A stretch of DNA of 64,000 bases, from the NCBI RefSeq assembly GCF_016742135.1, contig NZ_JACVCG010000001.1, positions 186,001 through 250,000 of the forward strand, read 5' to 3'. Positions 34,677 through 44,599 of this stretch are shown here, piece by piece. The notes beneath the pieces are model-generated. The model saw only the letters and a list, made by a program, of their open reading frames with translations. It had not been told where the DNA came from and ran no database searches. Source of the stretch: Brevundimonas sp. (GTDB lineage: Bacteria; Pseudomonadota; Alphaproteobacteria; Caulobacterales; Caulobacteraceae). Positions within the stretch are counted from its first letter, which is position 1. Each line of letters opens with the position of its first letter. The translations under genes were made by a program, and so were the position numbers.

Positions 34677-35858
34677 ATGCCCGCCGCCTCGGGTCGCCGT
34701 GTCCTGTTCCACTATCCGATCCTGAACATGGGGGGGGCGGAGAAGTCGACCCTGCGCCTCATGAAGGCCCTGGCCGATCAGGGCTGGGCTGTCACCCTGG
34801 TCCTGACCACGGGCGGGGGCCAGCTGGAGGCGGATGTCGATCCGCGTGTCGAGATTGTCCGGCTGCGTCCGGGGGGGCATGGCGTCCGCTTTGCCGCGGC
34901 CCGGGGTGTCGCCGAGCGTCTGAAGGCGCTGCCGGACCTGCTGGCCTATGGCATGGGTCGCCTGATCGGCGCGATCCGGATGCTGCCCTTCCTTTGGCGG
35001 CGGTTCGATGCGGCGGCCGTCATGATCCACGGTCTGGATCCCTTGTTCGTGACGCGGGTGGTTCGCGCGAACCGAAAGTTCGTCTGGATCCGCAATGACC
35101 TGAAGGGCATCGACCCGGACGGCTGGATAGCGGCCCAGCTTCAGCGTTATGCGGCGTCCGTCGACCATTTCGTCAGTGTCTCGGGCGTGTCGCTGCAGTC
35201 GTTGCTGGAGGCCGTGCCGGGGGCGCGGGGCAAGGCCAGCGTCGTCTATAATGTGCTGGACGCGGAGGGTATGCGGGCCCTGGGCCAGGCCGCTGCCGAC
35301 CCCTTTCCACCACGTTCGGCGCCGGAAGAAGTCCGCATCCTGACCGTCGGTCGCCTGTCCAACCGGGACAAGGCGATCTTCCGGCTGGTCGAGGTGGCGC
35401 GGGCCCTCAAGGACCGGGGGCTGGCCTTCCGCTGGTATCTGATCGGGGACGGGCCGGATCGCCGGGCGCTGGAGCAGCGCATCGCCGACGCCGATGTCGC
35501 CGACCGGGTCATTCTGATGGGGCAGTCCGGCAATCCCTTCCCGGCCTACAGGCACGCCGACCTGGTGGCCATGGTGTCGAACCATGAAGGGCTGTGCGGC
35601 GTCATCAATGAGGCCAAGGTCTCGGGCGCCGCCGTGCTGGCCGTCAAGGTCTCCGGGATCGACGAGCAGCTGACAGACGGCGACAACGGCTGGGTCATCG
35701 ACAACGATCAGACGGCGATCATCGAAGCCCTGTCGGACCTGATCCGGTCACCGGAAAAGGTCGCGCGCGTCCGCAATGACCGCTATCCCGCCGCCATCCT
35801 CGATGATGCGCTCAAGCTGGATCAGATCGAGGCCCTCTTCCTGGGACACAGACCCTGA
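34677..35858 (+). CDS. Glycosyltransferase, GT4 family
   Basis: 393-residue GT-B enzyme with the glycine-rich N-terminal loop HYPILNMGGAEKSTLRLMKAL, and C-terminal VRILTVGRLSNRDKAIFRLVEVARAL, YLIGDGPDRRALEQRI and SNHEGLCGVINEAKVSGAAVLAVKVSG, where the glutamates mark the donor site. This pattern is like WalW/EpsF-type retaining transferases. The ATG at 34677 is preceded by GAGGA. The next gene starts immediately after its stop (TGAATG). Confidence 0.87.
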   Translation: MPAASGRRVLFHYPILNMGGAEKSTLRLMKALADQGWAVTLVLTTGGGQLEADVDPRVEIVRLRPGGHGVRFAAARGVAERLKALPDLLAYGMGRLIGAIRMLPFLWRRFDAAAVMIHGLDPLFVTRVVRANRKFVWIRNDLKGIDPDGWIAAQLQRYAASVDHFVSVSGVSLQSLLEAVPGARGKASVVYNVLDAEGMRALGQAAADPFPPRSAPEEVRILTVGRLSNRDKAIFRLVEVARALKDRGLAFRWYLIGDGPDRRALEQRIADADVADRVILMGQSGNPFPAYRHADLVAMVSNHEGLCGVINEAKVSGAAVLAVKVSGIDEQLTDGDNGWVIDNDQTAIIEALSDLIRSPEKVARVRNDRYPAAILDDALKLDQIEALFLGHRP

Positions 35859-37625
35859 ATGTGCGGATTTACCGTCGTCCTTAACCGGGCCGGACTGACC
35901 GGCCGCGACGAACAGGCCCTGAACGCCTGCATCGCCGGCATGACCTATCGCGGGCCGGATGAGCAGGGCGTCTGGCGCGACGACCATGTGGCCCTGGGGC
36001 ACGTCCGCCTGTCGATCATCGGGGTGGCCAACGGCCTCCAGCCGATCTTCAGCGAGGACCAGTCGCTGGTGCTGGTCTGCAACGGCGAGATCTACAACCA
36101 CCGGGAACTGCGGGCGCGTTTCGTGGCCGACGGGGCTGTCTTCCAGACCGCTTCGGACAGCGAGGTCCTGATCCACGCCTATCGGGCCTATGGGGATGAT
36201 TTCCTCGCCCACATCGACGGCATGTTCGCCTTCGTGCTCTACGACCGCGCGCGCGGCATGGTCATCTGCGCCCGGGACCACGCGGGCAAGAAGCCCCTGT
36301 ATTATGCCAAGACGGCCGACGGCATGGTCTTTTCGTCCGAGGTGAAGGCCGTCCGGCGCTTCCTCGACGGCGGCGGGACGCTGAATGCCGAGGTGATCCG
36401 CCAGGTCCAGGCGCAGCGCTATTCCCTCACGGAATCCGACACCTATGTCGCCGAGATCCATAAGGTCATGCCGGGCCATGTCGCCCGTGTCGGCCGGCAT
36501 CAGGACCTGACCCTCGAGCGCTGGTACCGGTGCAGGCCCGAGCCGACCTTCGAGGGCAGCTATGACGAAGCTGTTGAGCAGACGCGGAGCCTGTTGTTCC
36601 GGGCGGTGGAGCGGCGGCTGGAATCCGAGGTGCCGCTGGCCCTGCTGCTGAGCGCCGGCATCGACTCTTCGGCCATCGCCTGTATCGCCAGGGCGCTTGG
36701 ACACCCGCTCAAGGTGTTCTCCGCCGGGTTCTCGGACCGGTCGACCCACGACGAGTCGTACGAGGCCGAACAGCTGGCCGGGCATCTCGGCCTCGATTTT
36801 ACCCGCGTCGAGATCGATCAGTCGGACTTCAGAAACGAGCTCCCGACCATACTGTCCTATCTCGACGAGCCCAACGGCGACCCGTCCCAGTTCGCCCAGT
36901 GGTACCTCTACAAGGCCGTGCGACAGAGCGGCTACACGGTGCTGCTGAGCGGCATCGGGGGCGATGAAATCTTCTTCGGCTATCCGTCCGCCAATCGCGT
37001 GAAGACCGGCGCGGGGGCGGCTCAAGGCGGGCGGCTGCAGCGCCTGGCTGCGACCCTGTCTGCCAGCGATCTCGGAGCGCGGGTGGAGCTGTTGGCCTAT
37101 CTGCTGCGCAAGACGATCTATCAGCGCTCGATCCGGAACCGGCCGATGCTGACCGAGGTCTCGGCGCTTGTCGAGCAGCAGGGGCGGCCCGCCCTGACCT
37201 GGTCCGAGCTTGAGGATCGGGACCTGAAGGACCCGCTGGATCGCAGGTACAGCCGCCTGCTGCGTGCCTATCTGCCGAACAATGGCTATTTCCTCGCCGA
37301 CAAGCTGGGCATGGCCCATTCGCTGGAGGTGCGCTGTCCCCTCGCGGACCGGGACTTGCGCGCCTTTGTGGCGACCCTGCCGCTCTCCCACAAATTCCCG
37401 GACGACCGGGCCAAGGGCCTGCTGAAGGATGCCCTGCGGGGGGTGGTGCCGGATGCCGTACTGGATCGTCGCAAGACGGGCTTCACGCCGCCCTCGACCT
37501 ATGTGCTGGAAGCCGTCAGGGCCTACCGCAACCGTTGCTTCACCTCCCGCCTGACAACGCTGGCCCAGGTCGCCACCGACTATTATTGCGCGGATCTGGC
37601 GGCGGCCGGGCACGACACGCCATGA
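35859..37625 (+). CDS. asnB: Glutamine-hydrolysing asparagine synthase-like amidotransferase
   Basis: 588 residues. An N-terminal class II glutaminase domain has Cys2 exposed after removal of Met, RGPDEQG, and CNGEIYNHRELR. The C-terminal synthetase domain holds the PP-loop SAGIDS (265-270), where the common form is SGGxDS. In polysaccharide loci such proteins amidate uronic acids of the repeat unit; here a UDP-HexNAc 6-dehydrogenase in the same operon could supply the acid. True asparagine synthesis is the alternative. ATGA couples it to the flippase gene. Confidence 0.88.
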   Translation: MCGFTVVLNRAGLTGRDEQALNACIAGMTYRGPDEQGVWRDDHVALGHVRLSIIGVANGLQPIFSEDQSLVLVCNGEIYNHRELRARFVADGAVFQTASDSEVLIHAYRAYGDDFLAHIDGMFAFVLYDRARGMVICARDHAGKKPLYYAKTADGMVFSSEVKAVRRFLDGGGTLNAEVIRQVQAQRYSLTESDTYVAEIHKVMPGHVARVGRHQDLTLERWYRCRPEPTFEGSYDEAVEQTRSLLFRAVERRLESEVPLALLLSAGIDSSAIACIARALGHPLKVFSAGFSDRSTHDESYEAEQLAGHLGLDFTRVEIDQSDFRNELPTILSYLDEPNGDPSQFAQWYLYKAVRQSGYTVLLSGIGGDEIFFGYPSANRVKTGAGAAQGGRLQRLAATLSASDLGARVELLAYLLRKTIYQRSIRNRPMLTEVSALVEQQGRPALTWSELEDRDLKDPLDRRYSRLLRAYLPNNGYFLADKLGMAHSLEVRCPLADRDLRAFVATLPLSHKFPDDRAKGLLKDALRGVVPDAVLDRRKTGFTPPSTYVLEAVRAYRNRCFTSRLTTLAQVATDYYCADLAAAGHDTP

Positions 37626-39139
37626 GCCAGCGTCTGAACGCGGCCATGCTGTCCTACACCCAGGTGGCGGTGCGCATCGCCACGACGCTGGTGTTCACGC
37701 CGATCCTGGTCGGGGCGCTGGGGCAGGAGGGCTATGGCCTGTTCAGCATCGTCGGCGCGCTGGCGGCCTATTTCTACATGATCGACTTCGGGATGAATGA
37801 CGGCGTGATGCGCTTCTTCGTCCGGCACGAGAACACCCCCGACGAGCGCCGCCGGTTCCTGAAACAGATGCTGGGATTCTATGCCGGGCTCGGCCTGCTG
37901 GTGGCGGGGGCGACCTATGCCGTCCACGGCCTCGCGCCCGCGCTGTTCGGAGCCAGTCTGACGGGGCCCCAGGTCGCCCTGCTTCAGGACATGATCATCG
38001 CGGTCGGTGCCGGGGCGGTGGTGATGGTCGCGTTCAATCCGCTGGGCGCCCTGTTGTCGGCCATGGAGCGCTTTGTCTTTCTGCGCCTGCTCGAGATTTT
38101 CACCGCCGTCACCTCGACCCTGCTGACGGTCGTGCTGCTGTGGCAGGGGTTCGGCGCCCTGATGGTGGTGATCGTCATGTCGGGTGCCCTGGTCTTCCAG
38201 GTCGCGGCGCGCCTGATCTATATTGTCCTTGTGCTGAGGATACCGGTCGGCTGGTCCTGGCCCGGCTGGTCGCGGCTCAAGCCCGTGGCCCTCTATGCCG
38301 CCCCGATCTTCGTCTCGGTGATGGTCGAGCAGATCTACTGGAAGCTGGACAATCTGATCATCGGGGCCGTGCTGGGTGCCGCGCCCGTGGCCCTCTATGC
38401 GATCGGGACCACCTTCAACAAACATCTGATGAGCTTCGGCACCGCCATTTCGCGGGTTATGGCGCCCGAGATCATCCGCCAGGCCGACTCCGGTGCCGAT
38501 GCCCCGGCCCTCAACAGCCTGCTGATCCGGGTGTCGCGGCTTCAGGCCCTGTTCCTGCTGCTGGTCATCTCGGGGCTGGCCCTGTTCGGCGCGCGCTTCA
38601 TCGACCTGTGGCTGGGGCCGGACTACGGGCTGGCCTACACCATCCTGCTGATCGTGCTGATCCCCTATACGCTGGAGCTGATCGGCAATGCCCGGAACAT
38701 CCTGTTGCAGGTCAAGAGCCTGTACTGGCACCGCTCGTTGATGATCCTGGCGATTGCCTGTCTCAACATCCCCCTGACCATTGTGCTGCTCAATCTGTGG
38801 GGCGTGGTCGGGGCGGCGATCAGCACCGGCATCGGCCTGATGGTCGGCTATGTCGCGGTCGCCATCCTGCTGCAGGTCAAGCTGGGGCTCGACATGGGCC
38901 GCTATTTCCGTGAGCTGGCCCGGGGCCTGGGGCGGGTGCTGGCGGTCTGTGTGCCGGTGGGCCTGGCCCTCAATCACTGGATGATCGGCGGCTGGACGGG
39001 CCTGTTCCTGTGCGTGGCGATCTATACGCCCCTCTATGCCGGCCTGATGCTGGGGATCGGCATGAACCCCTATGAGAGGGGACTGGTCCGCCGTGTGCTG
39101 ACCAAGGTCGCCCCGGGTGTCGCCGCGAGGTGGACATGA
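37622..39139 (+). CDS. wzx: Polysaccharide flippase, Wzx-like
   Basis: 505-residue inner membrane protein with 12-14 predicted helices, of the MOP/PST exporter superfamily. It begins LNAAMLSYTQVAVRIATTLVFTPILVGALGQEGYGLFSIVGALAAYFYMIDFGMND, typical of Wzx. It moves undecaprenyl-linked repeat units across the inner membrane. The ATG at 37622 overlaps the previous stop (ATGA). A longer upstream reading lacks membrane character and was rejected. Both ends are coupled to neighbours. Confidence 0.9.
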   Translation: MSQRLNAAMLSYTQVAVRIATTLVFTPILVGALGQEGYGLFSIVGALAAYFYMIDFGMNDGVMRFFVRHENTPDERRRFLKQMLGFYAGLGLLVAGATYAVHGLAPALFGASLTGPQVALLQDMIIAVGAGAVVMVAFNPLGALLSAMERFVFLRLLEIFTAVTSTLLTVVLLWQGFGALMVVIVMSGALVFQVAARLIYIVLVLRIPVGWSWPGWSRLKPVALYAAPIFVSVMVEQIYWKLDNLIIGAVLGAAPVALYAIGTTFNKHLMSFGTAISRVMAPEIIRQADSGADAPALNSLLIRVSRLQALFLLLVISGLALFGARFIDLWLGPDYGLAYTILLIVLIPYTLELIGNARNILLQVKSLYWHRSLMILAIACLNIPLTIVLLNLWGVVGAAISTGIGLMVGYVAVAILLQVKLGLDMGRYFRELARGLGRVLAVCVPVGLALNHWMIGGWTGLFLCVAIYTPLYAGLMLGIGMNPYERGLVRRVLTKVAPGVAARWT

Positions 39140-40353
39140 GCCGGTCTGCGCCCTTCGACCCCGCCCGGCCGTTCGTCGTCTATGTGGGTCCGTTCGCCTT
39201 CCCGGAGGGCGGGGCCGCGGCGCGGCGCATCCTCGGCAATGCGCAGAGCCTTGTGGCAGCCGGCTATCAGGTGCTGGTCCTGTCGGGACAGCAGGCTCCG
39301 GACGATGAGGTTCACAGCCTGGGTGACGGCATCTTTCTGGCCTCGACATCAGAGCGCGATGCCGAACACCTGCCCAACCTGCTGCGCCTGACCCGCTACG
39401 TCACCATGGGCGCGAAAAGCCGCCACTGGCTGGAACGGCTGGACGCCCGGCCGGCCGCCGTCATCCTCTACAGCGGCTATACCCCTTACATCCTGCAGCT
39501 GCGCGGATGGTGCCGCAGGGCCGGGGTGCCGCTGATCTTCGATGCGGTCGAATGGTATACGGCGGCGTCCCCGCTGGGCTTCGCCACCTCGCCCTATCTC
39601 TGGCAGACCGAGATCGCCATGCGCTGGCTGATCCCCGGGCTGGACGGTGTCCTCGCCATCAGCCGCTGGCTGGAGGATCACTACACCCGGGCCGGCCTGC
39701 CGGTCGTGCGCGTGCCGCCGACGGTGGACGTCAAGGCGACGCCGGTTGGGCAGGGGGGCGACGACGACCGGCTGAGCCTCGTCTATGCCGGGACGCCGGG
39801 CCGCAAGGACCTGCTGGGTGTTCTTCTGCAAGCCGTTGCCACGGTCGATCCGAACGACGAGCGGCTGCGTCTCGAGATCTATGGTCCGCGCCCGGACGAC
39901 CTCAAGGCGTACGGCCTCGCCGACATTCCGCTGTCGGTGACGGCCCATGGTCCTGTGGCGCAGGCGACGGCTATGGCGGGGGTGGCCAGGGCTGATTTTT
40001 CCATATTGCTGCGCCGCCCGGACAAGGTCGCCACGGCAGGGTTTCCGACCAAGTTCGTCGAGAGTCTGGCGGTCGGCACGCCGGTCATCGCCACCCTGAC
40101 CAGCGATCTCGCGGATCATCTGGTCGATGGCGAAAATGGCCTGATCTGCCGCGATGCTTCGCCCGAGACTGTGGCCCGGGTGCTGGAACGCGCCCTGACC
40201 CTGACCCCAAAGCAGAAATCGGCCCTGCGAAAGGCCGCCCGTCACACGGCTGAGACGGGATTCGACTATCGGCGGCACACTGACGGGTTGAGGCGTCTGG
40301 TCGAGGCGGTGACCTGTGCTAAGGACGCCCGCACACAAGGGACGGGGATATGA
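39136..40353 (+). CDS. Glycosyltransferase, GT4-like
   Basis: 405-residue GT-B enzyme. Features include VGPFAFPEGGAAARRILGNAQSLVAAGYQV, IFDAVEWYTAAS, ISRWLEDHYTRAGLPVVRVPPTVD, LVYAGTPGRKDLLGVLLQAV and ATAGFPTKFVESLAVGTPVIA, with the donor-binding glutamate. The pattern follows that of the 31304 gene, suggesting duplication and divergence. ATG at 39136 is used because it overlaps the flippase stop as ATGA; a GTG two codons earlier is possible. The end overlaps the epimerase gene by four bases. Confidence 0.83.
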   Translation: MSRSAPFDPARPFVVYVGPFAFPEGGAAARRILGNAQSLVAAGYQVLVLSGQQAPDDEVHSLGDGIFLASTSERDAEHLPNLLRLTRYVTMGAKSRHWLERLDARPAAVILYSGYTPYILQLRGWCRRAGVPLIFDAVEWYTAASPLGFATSPYLWQTEIAMRWLIPGLDGVLAISRWLEDHYTRAGLPVVRVPPTVDVKATPVGQGGDDDRLSLVYAGTPGRKDLLGVLLQAVATVDPNDERLRLEIYGPRPDDLKAYGLADIPLSVTAHGPVAQATAMAGVARADFSILLRRPDKVATAGFPTKFVESLAVGTPVIATLTSDLADHLVDGENGLICRDASPETVARVLERALTLTPKQKSALRKAARHTAETGFDYRRHTDGLRRLVEAVTCAKDARTQGTGI

Positions 40354-41294
40354 AGGCTCTGGTCACCGGCGGCGCCGGCTTCATCGGTTCGAACATTTGC
40401 GCGGCCCTGCTGCGCGATGGCGATCAGGTGCGCGTGGTCGACGATCTCAGCTCGGGCTATCGCAGCAACCTCGCCCCGCTGGACGGCGTCGAGCTGATCG
40501 AGGGCGATGTCCGCGACGCCGATCTGATGATGCGCGCGGCCGAAGGGTGCGAGGTCATCTTCCACCTGGCCGCCTCGGTCGGCAACAAGCGCTCGATCGA
40601 CAATCCGGTCGAGGATGCCGAGATCAATGCGCTGGGCACCATGCGGGTGCTGGAAGCGGCCCGGGCGGCCGGTGCGCGCAAGGTCGTGGTGTCGTCCTCG
40701 GCCGGCATCTATGGCGAGCTGAAGACCCTGCCGATCGCCGAAGATCATCCGCTGGAGCCGCTGACCCCTTATGGCGTGTCCAAGCTGTTCTCGGAGAAGC
40801 AGGCCCTGGCCTATGCCCATGTGTATGGCATGGAGGCGATCTGCCTGCGCTATTTCAATGTCTATGGCCCGAACCAGCGGTTCGACGCCTATGGCAATGT
40901 CATCCCGATCTTTGCCTTCAACGCCCTGGGCGGCCGCCCCATCCACATCTTCGGCGATGGCCACCAGACGCGCGACTTCGTCAACGTCGCCGATGTGGTC
41001 CAGGCCAATCTGGCCGCGGCGCGCAATGTCGGCACCTCGGGCGCCTTCAACATCGCCAGCGGCACCCAGATCGAGATCGGTGACCTGGCCCGGCGTGTGG
41101 CAGCCTATGTCCCCGGTGAGGTGGTGATCGAGCATGTCGGCACCCGCCCTGGCGATGTCGCCCACAGCCTGGCCGACATCTCGGCGGCGCACGACGCGTT
41201 CGGCTATGCCCCGACCGTCGGCATCGAGGATGGACTGGACACCTATATGGCCTGGGCCAGGGGCGAAGCCGCTGCGCCCGCCACGCAGAACTGA
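40350..41294 (+). CDS. NAD-dependent nucleotide-sugar epimerase (GalE/WbpP-like)
   Basis: 314-residue SDR enzyme with the Rossmann motif GGAGFIG (7-13), SSSAGIYGE near 115-123 and catalytic Tyr141-xxx-Lys145 (YGVSK). It resembles UDP-glucose or UDP-GlcNAc 4-epimerases. It lies directly upstream of the UDP-L-FucNAc genes and may supply UDP-Gal/GalNAc or a uronic acid epimer for the repeat unit. Start ATGA is coupled to the previous glycosyltransferase. Confidence 0.83.
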   Translation: MKALVTGGAGFIGSNICAALLRDGDQVRVVDDLSSGYRSNLAPLDGVELIEGDVRDADLMMRAAEGCEVIFHLAASVGNKRSIDNPVEDAEINALGTMRVLEAARAAGARKVVVSSSAGIYGELKTLPIAEDHPLEPLTPYGVSKLFSEKQALAYAHVYGMEAICLRYFNVYGPNQRFDAYGNVIPIFAFNALGGRPIHIFGDGHQTRDFVNVADVVQANLAAARNVGTSGAFNIASGTQIEIGDLARRVAAYVPGEVVIEHVGTRPGDVAHSLADISAAHDAFGYAPTVGIEDGLDTYMAWARGEAAAPATQN

Positions 41295-41308
41295 GGAGAG
41301 CTGACCCC

Positions 41309-42343
41309 GTGCTTGATGACGTTTGCCTGATGATCACCGGCGGCACCGGCTCCTTCGGGAATGCCGTGCTGCGCCGCTTCCTCGAGACCGATGTGCGCGA
41401 GATCCGCATCTTCAGTCGCGACGAGAAGAAGCAGGACGACATGCGCAAGCAGTACGGCCAGGAGAAGCTGAAATTCTTCCTCGGCGATGTGCGCGACAAG
41501 GACAGCCTGCGCACCGCCATGGTCGGCGTCGACTATGTTTTCCACGCCGCCGCGCTGAAACAGGTACCGTCGTGTGAATTCTTCCCGATGGAAGCGGTCA
41601 AGACCAATGTCATGGGCACGGCGAATGTCATTGATGCCGCGGCCGAGGCCGGCGTGCGTCGCATGATCGGCCTCAGCACCGACAAGGCCTGTCACCCCGT
41701 CAATGCCATGGGTATCTCCAAGGCGATGATGGAGAAGGTGCTGGTCGCCCGCTCGCGGACGCTGGACCCCGACAGGATGACGCTGTGCGCCACGCGCTAC
41801 GGCAATGTCATGGCCTCGCGCGGCTCGGTCATTCCGCTGTTCGTGCGCCAGATCGCGGCGGGCCAACCGATCACCGTCACCGATCCCGACATGACCCGCT
41901 TCATGATGACACTGGATCACGCCGTCGATCTGGTGCTGTTCGGCTATGAGAAGGGCCAGAACGGCGATATTCTGGTGCAGAAGGCTCCGGCGGCGACGCT
42001 GACGGTGCTGGCCCGGGCGCTCACCGAACTGATGGGCAAGCCGGACCATCCGATCCATGTCATGGGCACGCGCCACGGCGAGAAGAAGCACGAGACCCTG
42101 CTGTCCCGCGAGGAAATGGTCCATGCCGAGGAGATCGGCGACTATTATCGCGTGCCCGCCGACATGCGCGACCTCAACTATGGTGCCTATGTCGAGGAGG
42201 GCGAGGCCCGGCTGTCGAACGCCGAGGACTATACCTCCGAAAACACCACCCGGCTGGATGTCGAGGGTATGAAGGACCTGCTGCTGCAGCTGGACTGCAT
42301 GCGCACCGTGCTGGACGGCGGACCGATCGAGGCGGGTGTCTGA
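41309..42343 (+). CDS. capE: UDP-GlcNAc 4,6-dehydratase/5-epimerase, CapE/WbjB-like
   Basis: 344-residue soluble dehydratase that begins UDP-N-acetyl-L-fucosamine synthesis. ITGGTGSFG (9-17) binds NAD. STDKACHPVNAMGISK contains Lys126 and Met134, the pair that replaces the Tyr-Lys motif in CapE-type enzymes; Lys138 follows. DVRDKDSLRTAM and HAAALKQVPSCE are also family-typical. It uses GTG at 41309, preceded by GAGGAG. Its order with CapF and CapG homologues is the usual capE-F-G block. Confidence 0.93.
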   Translation: MLDDVCLMITGGTGSFGNAVLRRFLETDVREIRIFSRDEKKQDDMRKQYGQEKLKFFLGDVRDKDSLRTAMVGVDYVFHAAALKQVPSCEFFPMEAVKTNVMGTANVIDAAAEAGVRRMIGLSTDKACHPVNAMGISKAMMEKVLVARSRTLDPDRMTLCATRYGNVMASRGSVIPLFVRQIAAGQPITVTDPDMTRFMMTLDHAVDLVLFGYEKGQNGDILVQKAPAATLTVLARALTELMGKPDHPIHVMGTRHGEKKHETLLSREEMVHAEEIGDYYRVPADMRDLNYGAYVEEGEARLSNAEDYTSENTTRLDVEGMKDLLLQLDCMRTVLDGGPIEAGV

Positions 42344-42344
42344 G

Positions 42345-43451
42345 ATGAAGGTCGTCGTCACTGGCGCAAACGGCTTTATCGGGCGCAACCTGCGTCTGCG
42401 CCTGTCCGAGATCGAGGGCATGGAGACGGTCGCCGTCAACCGCGAGACGACCCCGGATCAGGTGCGCACCGCTCTGGCAGAGGCGGATGCCGTCATCCAT
42501 CTGGCGGGCGTCAACCGGCCCCGGGACCCGGCCGAGTTCACCACCGGCAATGCCGATCAGACGGCGGCCCTGGTTGAGGCGCTGGGCGAGCGGGCCATTC
42601 CGGTGATCTATTCGTCCTCGACCCAGGCCGAAGCCGACAATCCCTATGGCGCGTCCAAGCGGGCGGCCGAGGATCATCTGCGGGCCTATGCGAAGGCGAC
42701 CGGCGCGCCGGTGGCGATCTACCGCCTTCCGAACGTGTTCGGGAAATGGGCGCGGCCCAACTACAACTCGGCCATTGCCACCTTCTGCCACAACATCGCG
42801 CGCGATCTTCCGATCACGATCAATGATCCGTCTGCGCCCCTGACGCTGGTGTATGTCGACGATGTGATCGAGGCCTTCCTCGGCTGGCTGAAGGCCCCCG
42901 AGGCCATAGAGGGCTTTGCCGAGGTGCCGGTCGTCTATCGCACCACGGTGGGCGAGGTCGCCGACCAGATCCGCGCCTTCCGGTCGATCCGCGAGACCCA
43001 CACCGCCGGGCCTGTCGGCGTCGGCCTGACCCGCGCGCTCTATGCCACCTATGTCAGTGCCCTGCCGGTCGAGCATTTCGCCTATCCGCTGGTCCAGCAC
43101 GGCGACCCGCGCGGCGTGTTCGTCGAAATGCTCAGGACGGAACAGTCGGGCCAGTTTTCCTATTTTACGGCCCACCCGGGCATCACCCGCGGCGGTCACT
43201 ATCACCACACCAAGACCGAGAAATTCCTGGTGCTGAAGGGCCACGCCCGCTTCCGTTTCCGCCATATGGAAACCGGCGAGACCTATGCCGTCGAGACCGA
43301 GGGCGGCCAGCCCATGGTGGTCGAGACCATCCCCGGCTGGGCCCATGACATCACCAATGTCGGGGATGAGGAAATGATCGTCATGCTGTGGGCCAATGAG
43401 ATCTTCGACCGGGCCCGCCCCGACACCATCGCCAACGGACTGACCGGATGA
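42345..43451 (+). CDS. capF: UDP-2-acetamido-2,6-dideoxy-hexulose reductase, CapF/WbjC-like
   Basis: 368 residues with an SDR reductase domain ([11 protein letters not shown] near the N-terminus, catalytic YGASK at about 104-108) and a C-terminal cupin domain from about residue 245 ([31 protein letters not shown]), whose HYHH histidines bind metal. The cupin domain epimerises C3 before the reductase makes UDP-6-deoxy-L-talNAc. It starts one base after the capE stop (TGAGATG); an overlapping GTG at 42336 is less likely. The end is coupled to capG by ATGA. Confidence 0.93.
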   Translation: MKVVVTGANGFIGRNLRLRLSEIEGMETVAVNRETTPDQVRTALAEADAVIHLAGVNRPRDPAEFTTGNADQTAALVEALGERAIPVIYSSSTQAEADNPYGASKRAAEDHLRAYAKATGAPVAIYRLPNVFGKWARPNYNSAIATFCHNIARDLPITINDPSAPLTLVYVDDVIEAFLGWLKAPEAIEGFAEVPVVYRTTVGEVADQIRAFRSIRETHTAGPVGVGLTRALYATYVSALPVEHFAYPLVQHGDPRGVFVEMLRTEQSGQFSYFTAHPGITRGGHYHHTKTEKFLVLKGHARFRFRHMETGETYAVETEGGQPMVVETIPGWAHDITNVGDEEMIVMLWANEIFDRARPDTIANGLTG

Positions 43452-44575
43452 AAAAGCTAAAAGTCGTCACCATCGTCGGGACCCGGCCCGAACTGATCCG
43501 CCTGTCGCGGGTCATGGCGGCGCTGGACCGTCACTGCGACCATGTGATCGTGCACACGGGCCAGAACTACGACTACGAGCTGAACGGGATCTTCCTCGAG
43601 CAGCTGGGCATCCGCAAGCCGGACCACTTCCTCGAGGCCGCAGGCGCTACCGCGGCCGAGACTATCGGCAATGTCATTGCCGCCTCCAGCCGCATTCTGG
43701 CCGAGACCGCGCCCGACGCCATGCTGGTACTGGGCGACACCAACAGCTGCCTGGCGGTGATCGCGGCCAAGCGGCTCAAGATTCCGACCTTCCACATGGA
43801 AGCCGGCAACCGCTGTTTCGACATGCGCGTGCCCGAGGAGATCAACCGCCGGATCGTCGACCATGTGTCGGACATCAACCTGACCTACAGCGAGATCGCC
43901 CGCGAATATCTGCTGGCCGAGGGGCTGGACCCGCAGCGCGTGATCCGCACCGGCAGTCCCATGTATGAGGTGCTCAGCCACTATCGTCCGGGCATCGATG
44001 CCGCCGACCCTCTGCCGACGCTGGGCCTCAGGCCGCACGACTATTTCCTCGTCAGCGCGCACCGCGAGGAGAACATCGAGTCCGACGTCCAGTTCAATGG
44101 CCTGATCGAAATCCTGAACGGTCTGGCCGAGCGGTTCGACCGGCCGGTGGTGCTGTCGACCCACCCGCGGACCCGCAACAAGATCGAGGCCTCAGGCGCG
44201 AAGCTGGACGACCGGGTCATGCAGATGAAGCCGTTCGGCTTCCTAGACTATGTGCACCTGCAGATGAAGGCCCGCGCGGTCCTGTCGGACAGCGGCACCA
44301 TCACCGAGGAGTCGTCGATCCTCAACTTCCCGGCGCTCAACATCCGCGAGACCCACGAGCGGCCCGAGGGCATGGAGGAGGGCGCCGTCATGATGGTCGG
44401 CATGAACCCCGACCGTGTCTTCCAGGGGCTGGAGATTCTCGAAAGCCAGCCGCGCGGCGACGATCGCCTTTTGCATGTCGTGCGCGACTATGACGTCGAT
44501 AATGTTTCGGAAAAGGTCGTGCGCATCATCGTCAGCTATACCGACTTCGTGAACCGCGTCGTCTGGCGCAAATAG
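43448..44575 (+). CDS. capG: UDP-6-deoxy-L-talNAc 2-epimerase, CapG/WbjD-like
   Basis: 375-residue non-hydrolysing UDP-N-acetylglucosamine 2-epimerase family protein giving UDP-L-FucNAc as the last step of the CapEFG pathway. Landmarks are [72 protein letters not shown] and [33 protein letters not shown]. The gene order and four-base overlap with capF make this assignment firm. A WecB-type ManNAc role is much less likely in this position. Confidence 0.93.
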   Translation: MKKLKVVTIVGTRPELIRLSRVMAALDRHCDHVIVHTGQNYDYELNGIFLEQLGIRKPDHFLEAAGATAAETIGNVIAASSRILAETAPDAMLVLGDTNSCLAVIAAKRLKIPTFHMEAGNRCFDMRVPEEINRRIVDHVSDINLTYSEIAREYLLAEGLDPQRVIRTGSPMYEVLSHYRPGIDAADPLPTLGLRPHDYFLVSAHREENIESDVQFNGLIEILNGLAERFDRPVVLSTHPRTRNKIEASGAKLDDRVMQMKPFGFLDYVHLQMKARAVLSDSGTITEESSILNFPALNIRETHERPEGMEEGAVMMVGMNPDRVFQGLEILESQPRGDDRLLHVVRDYDVDNVSEKVVRIIVSYTDFVNRVVWRK

Positions 44576-44599
44576 TTTTCTCTCCGGCCCGGACGTCTC

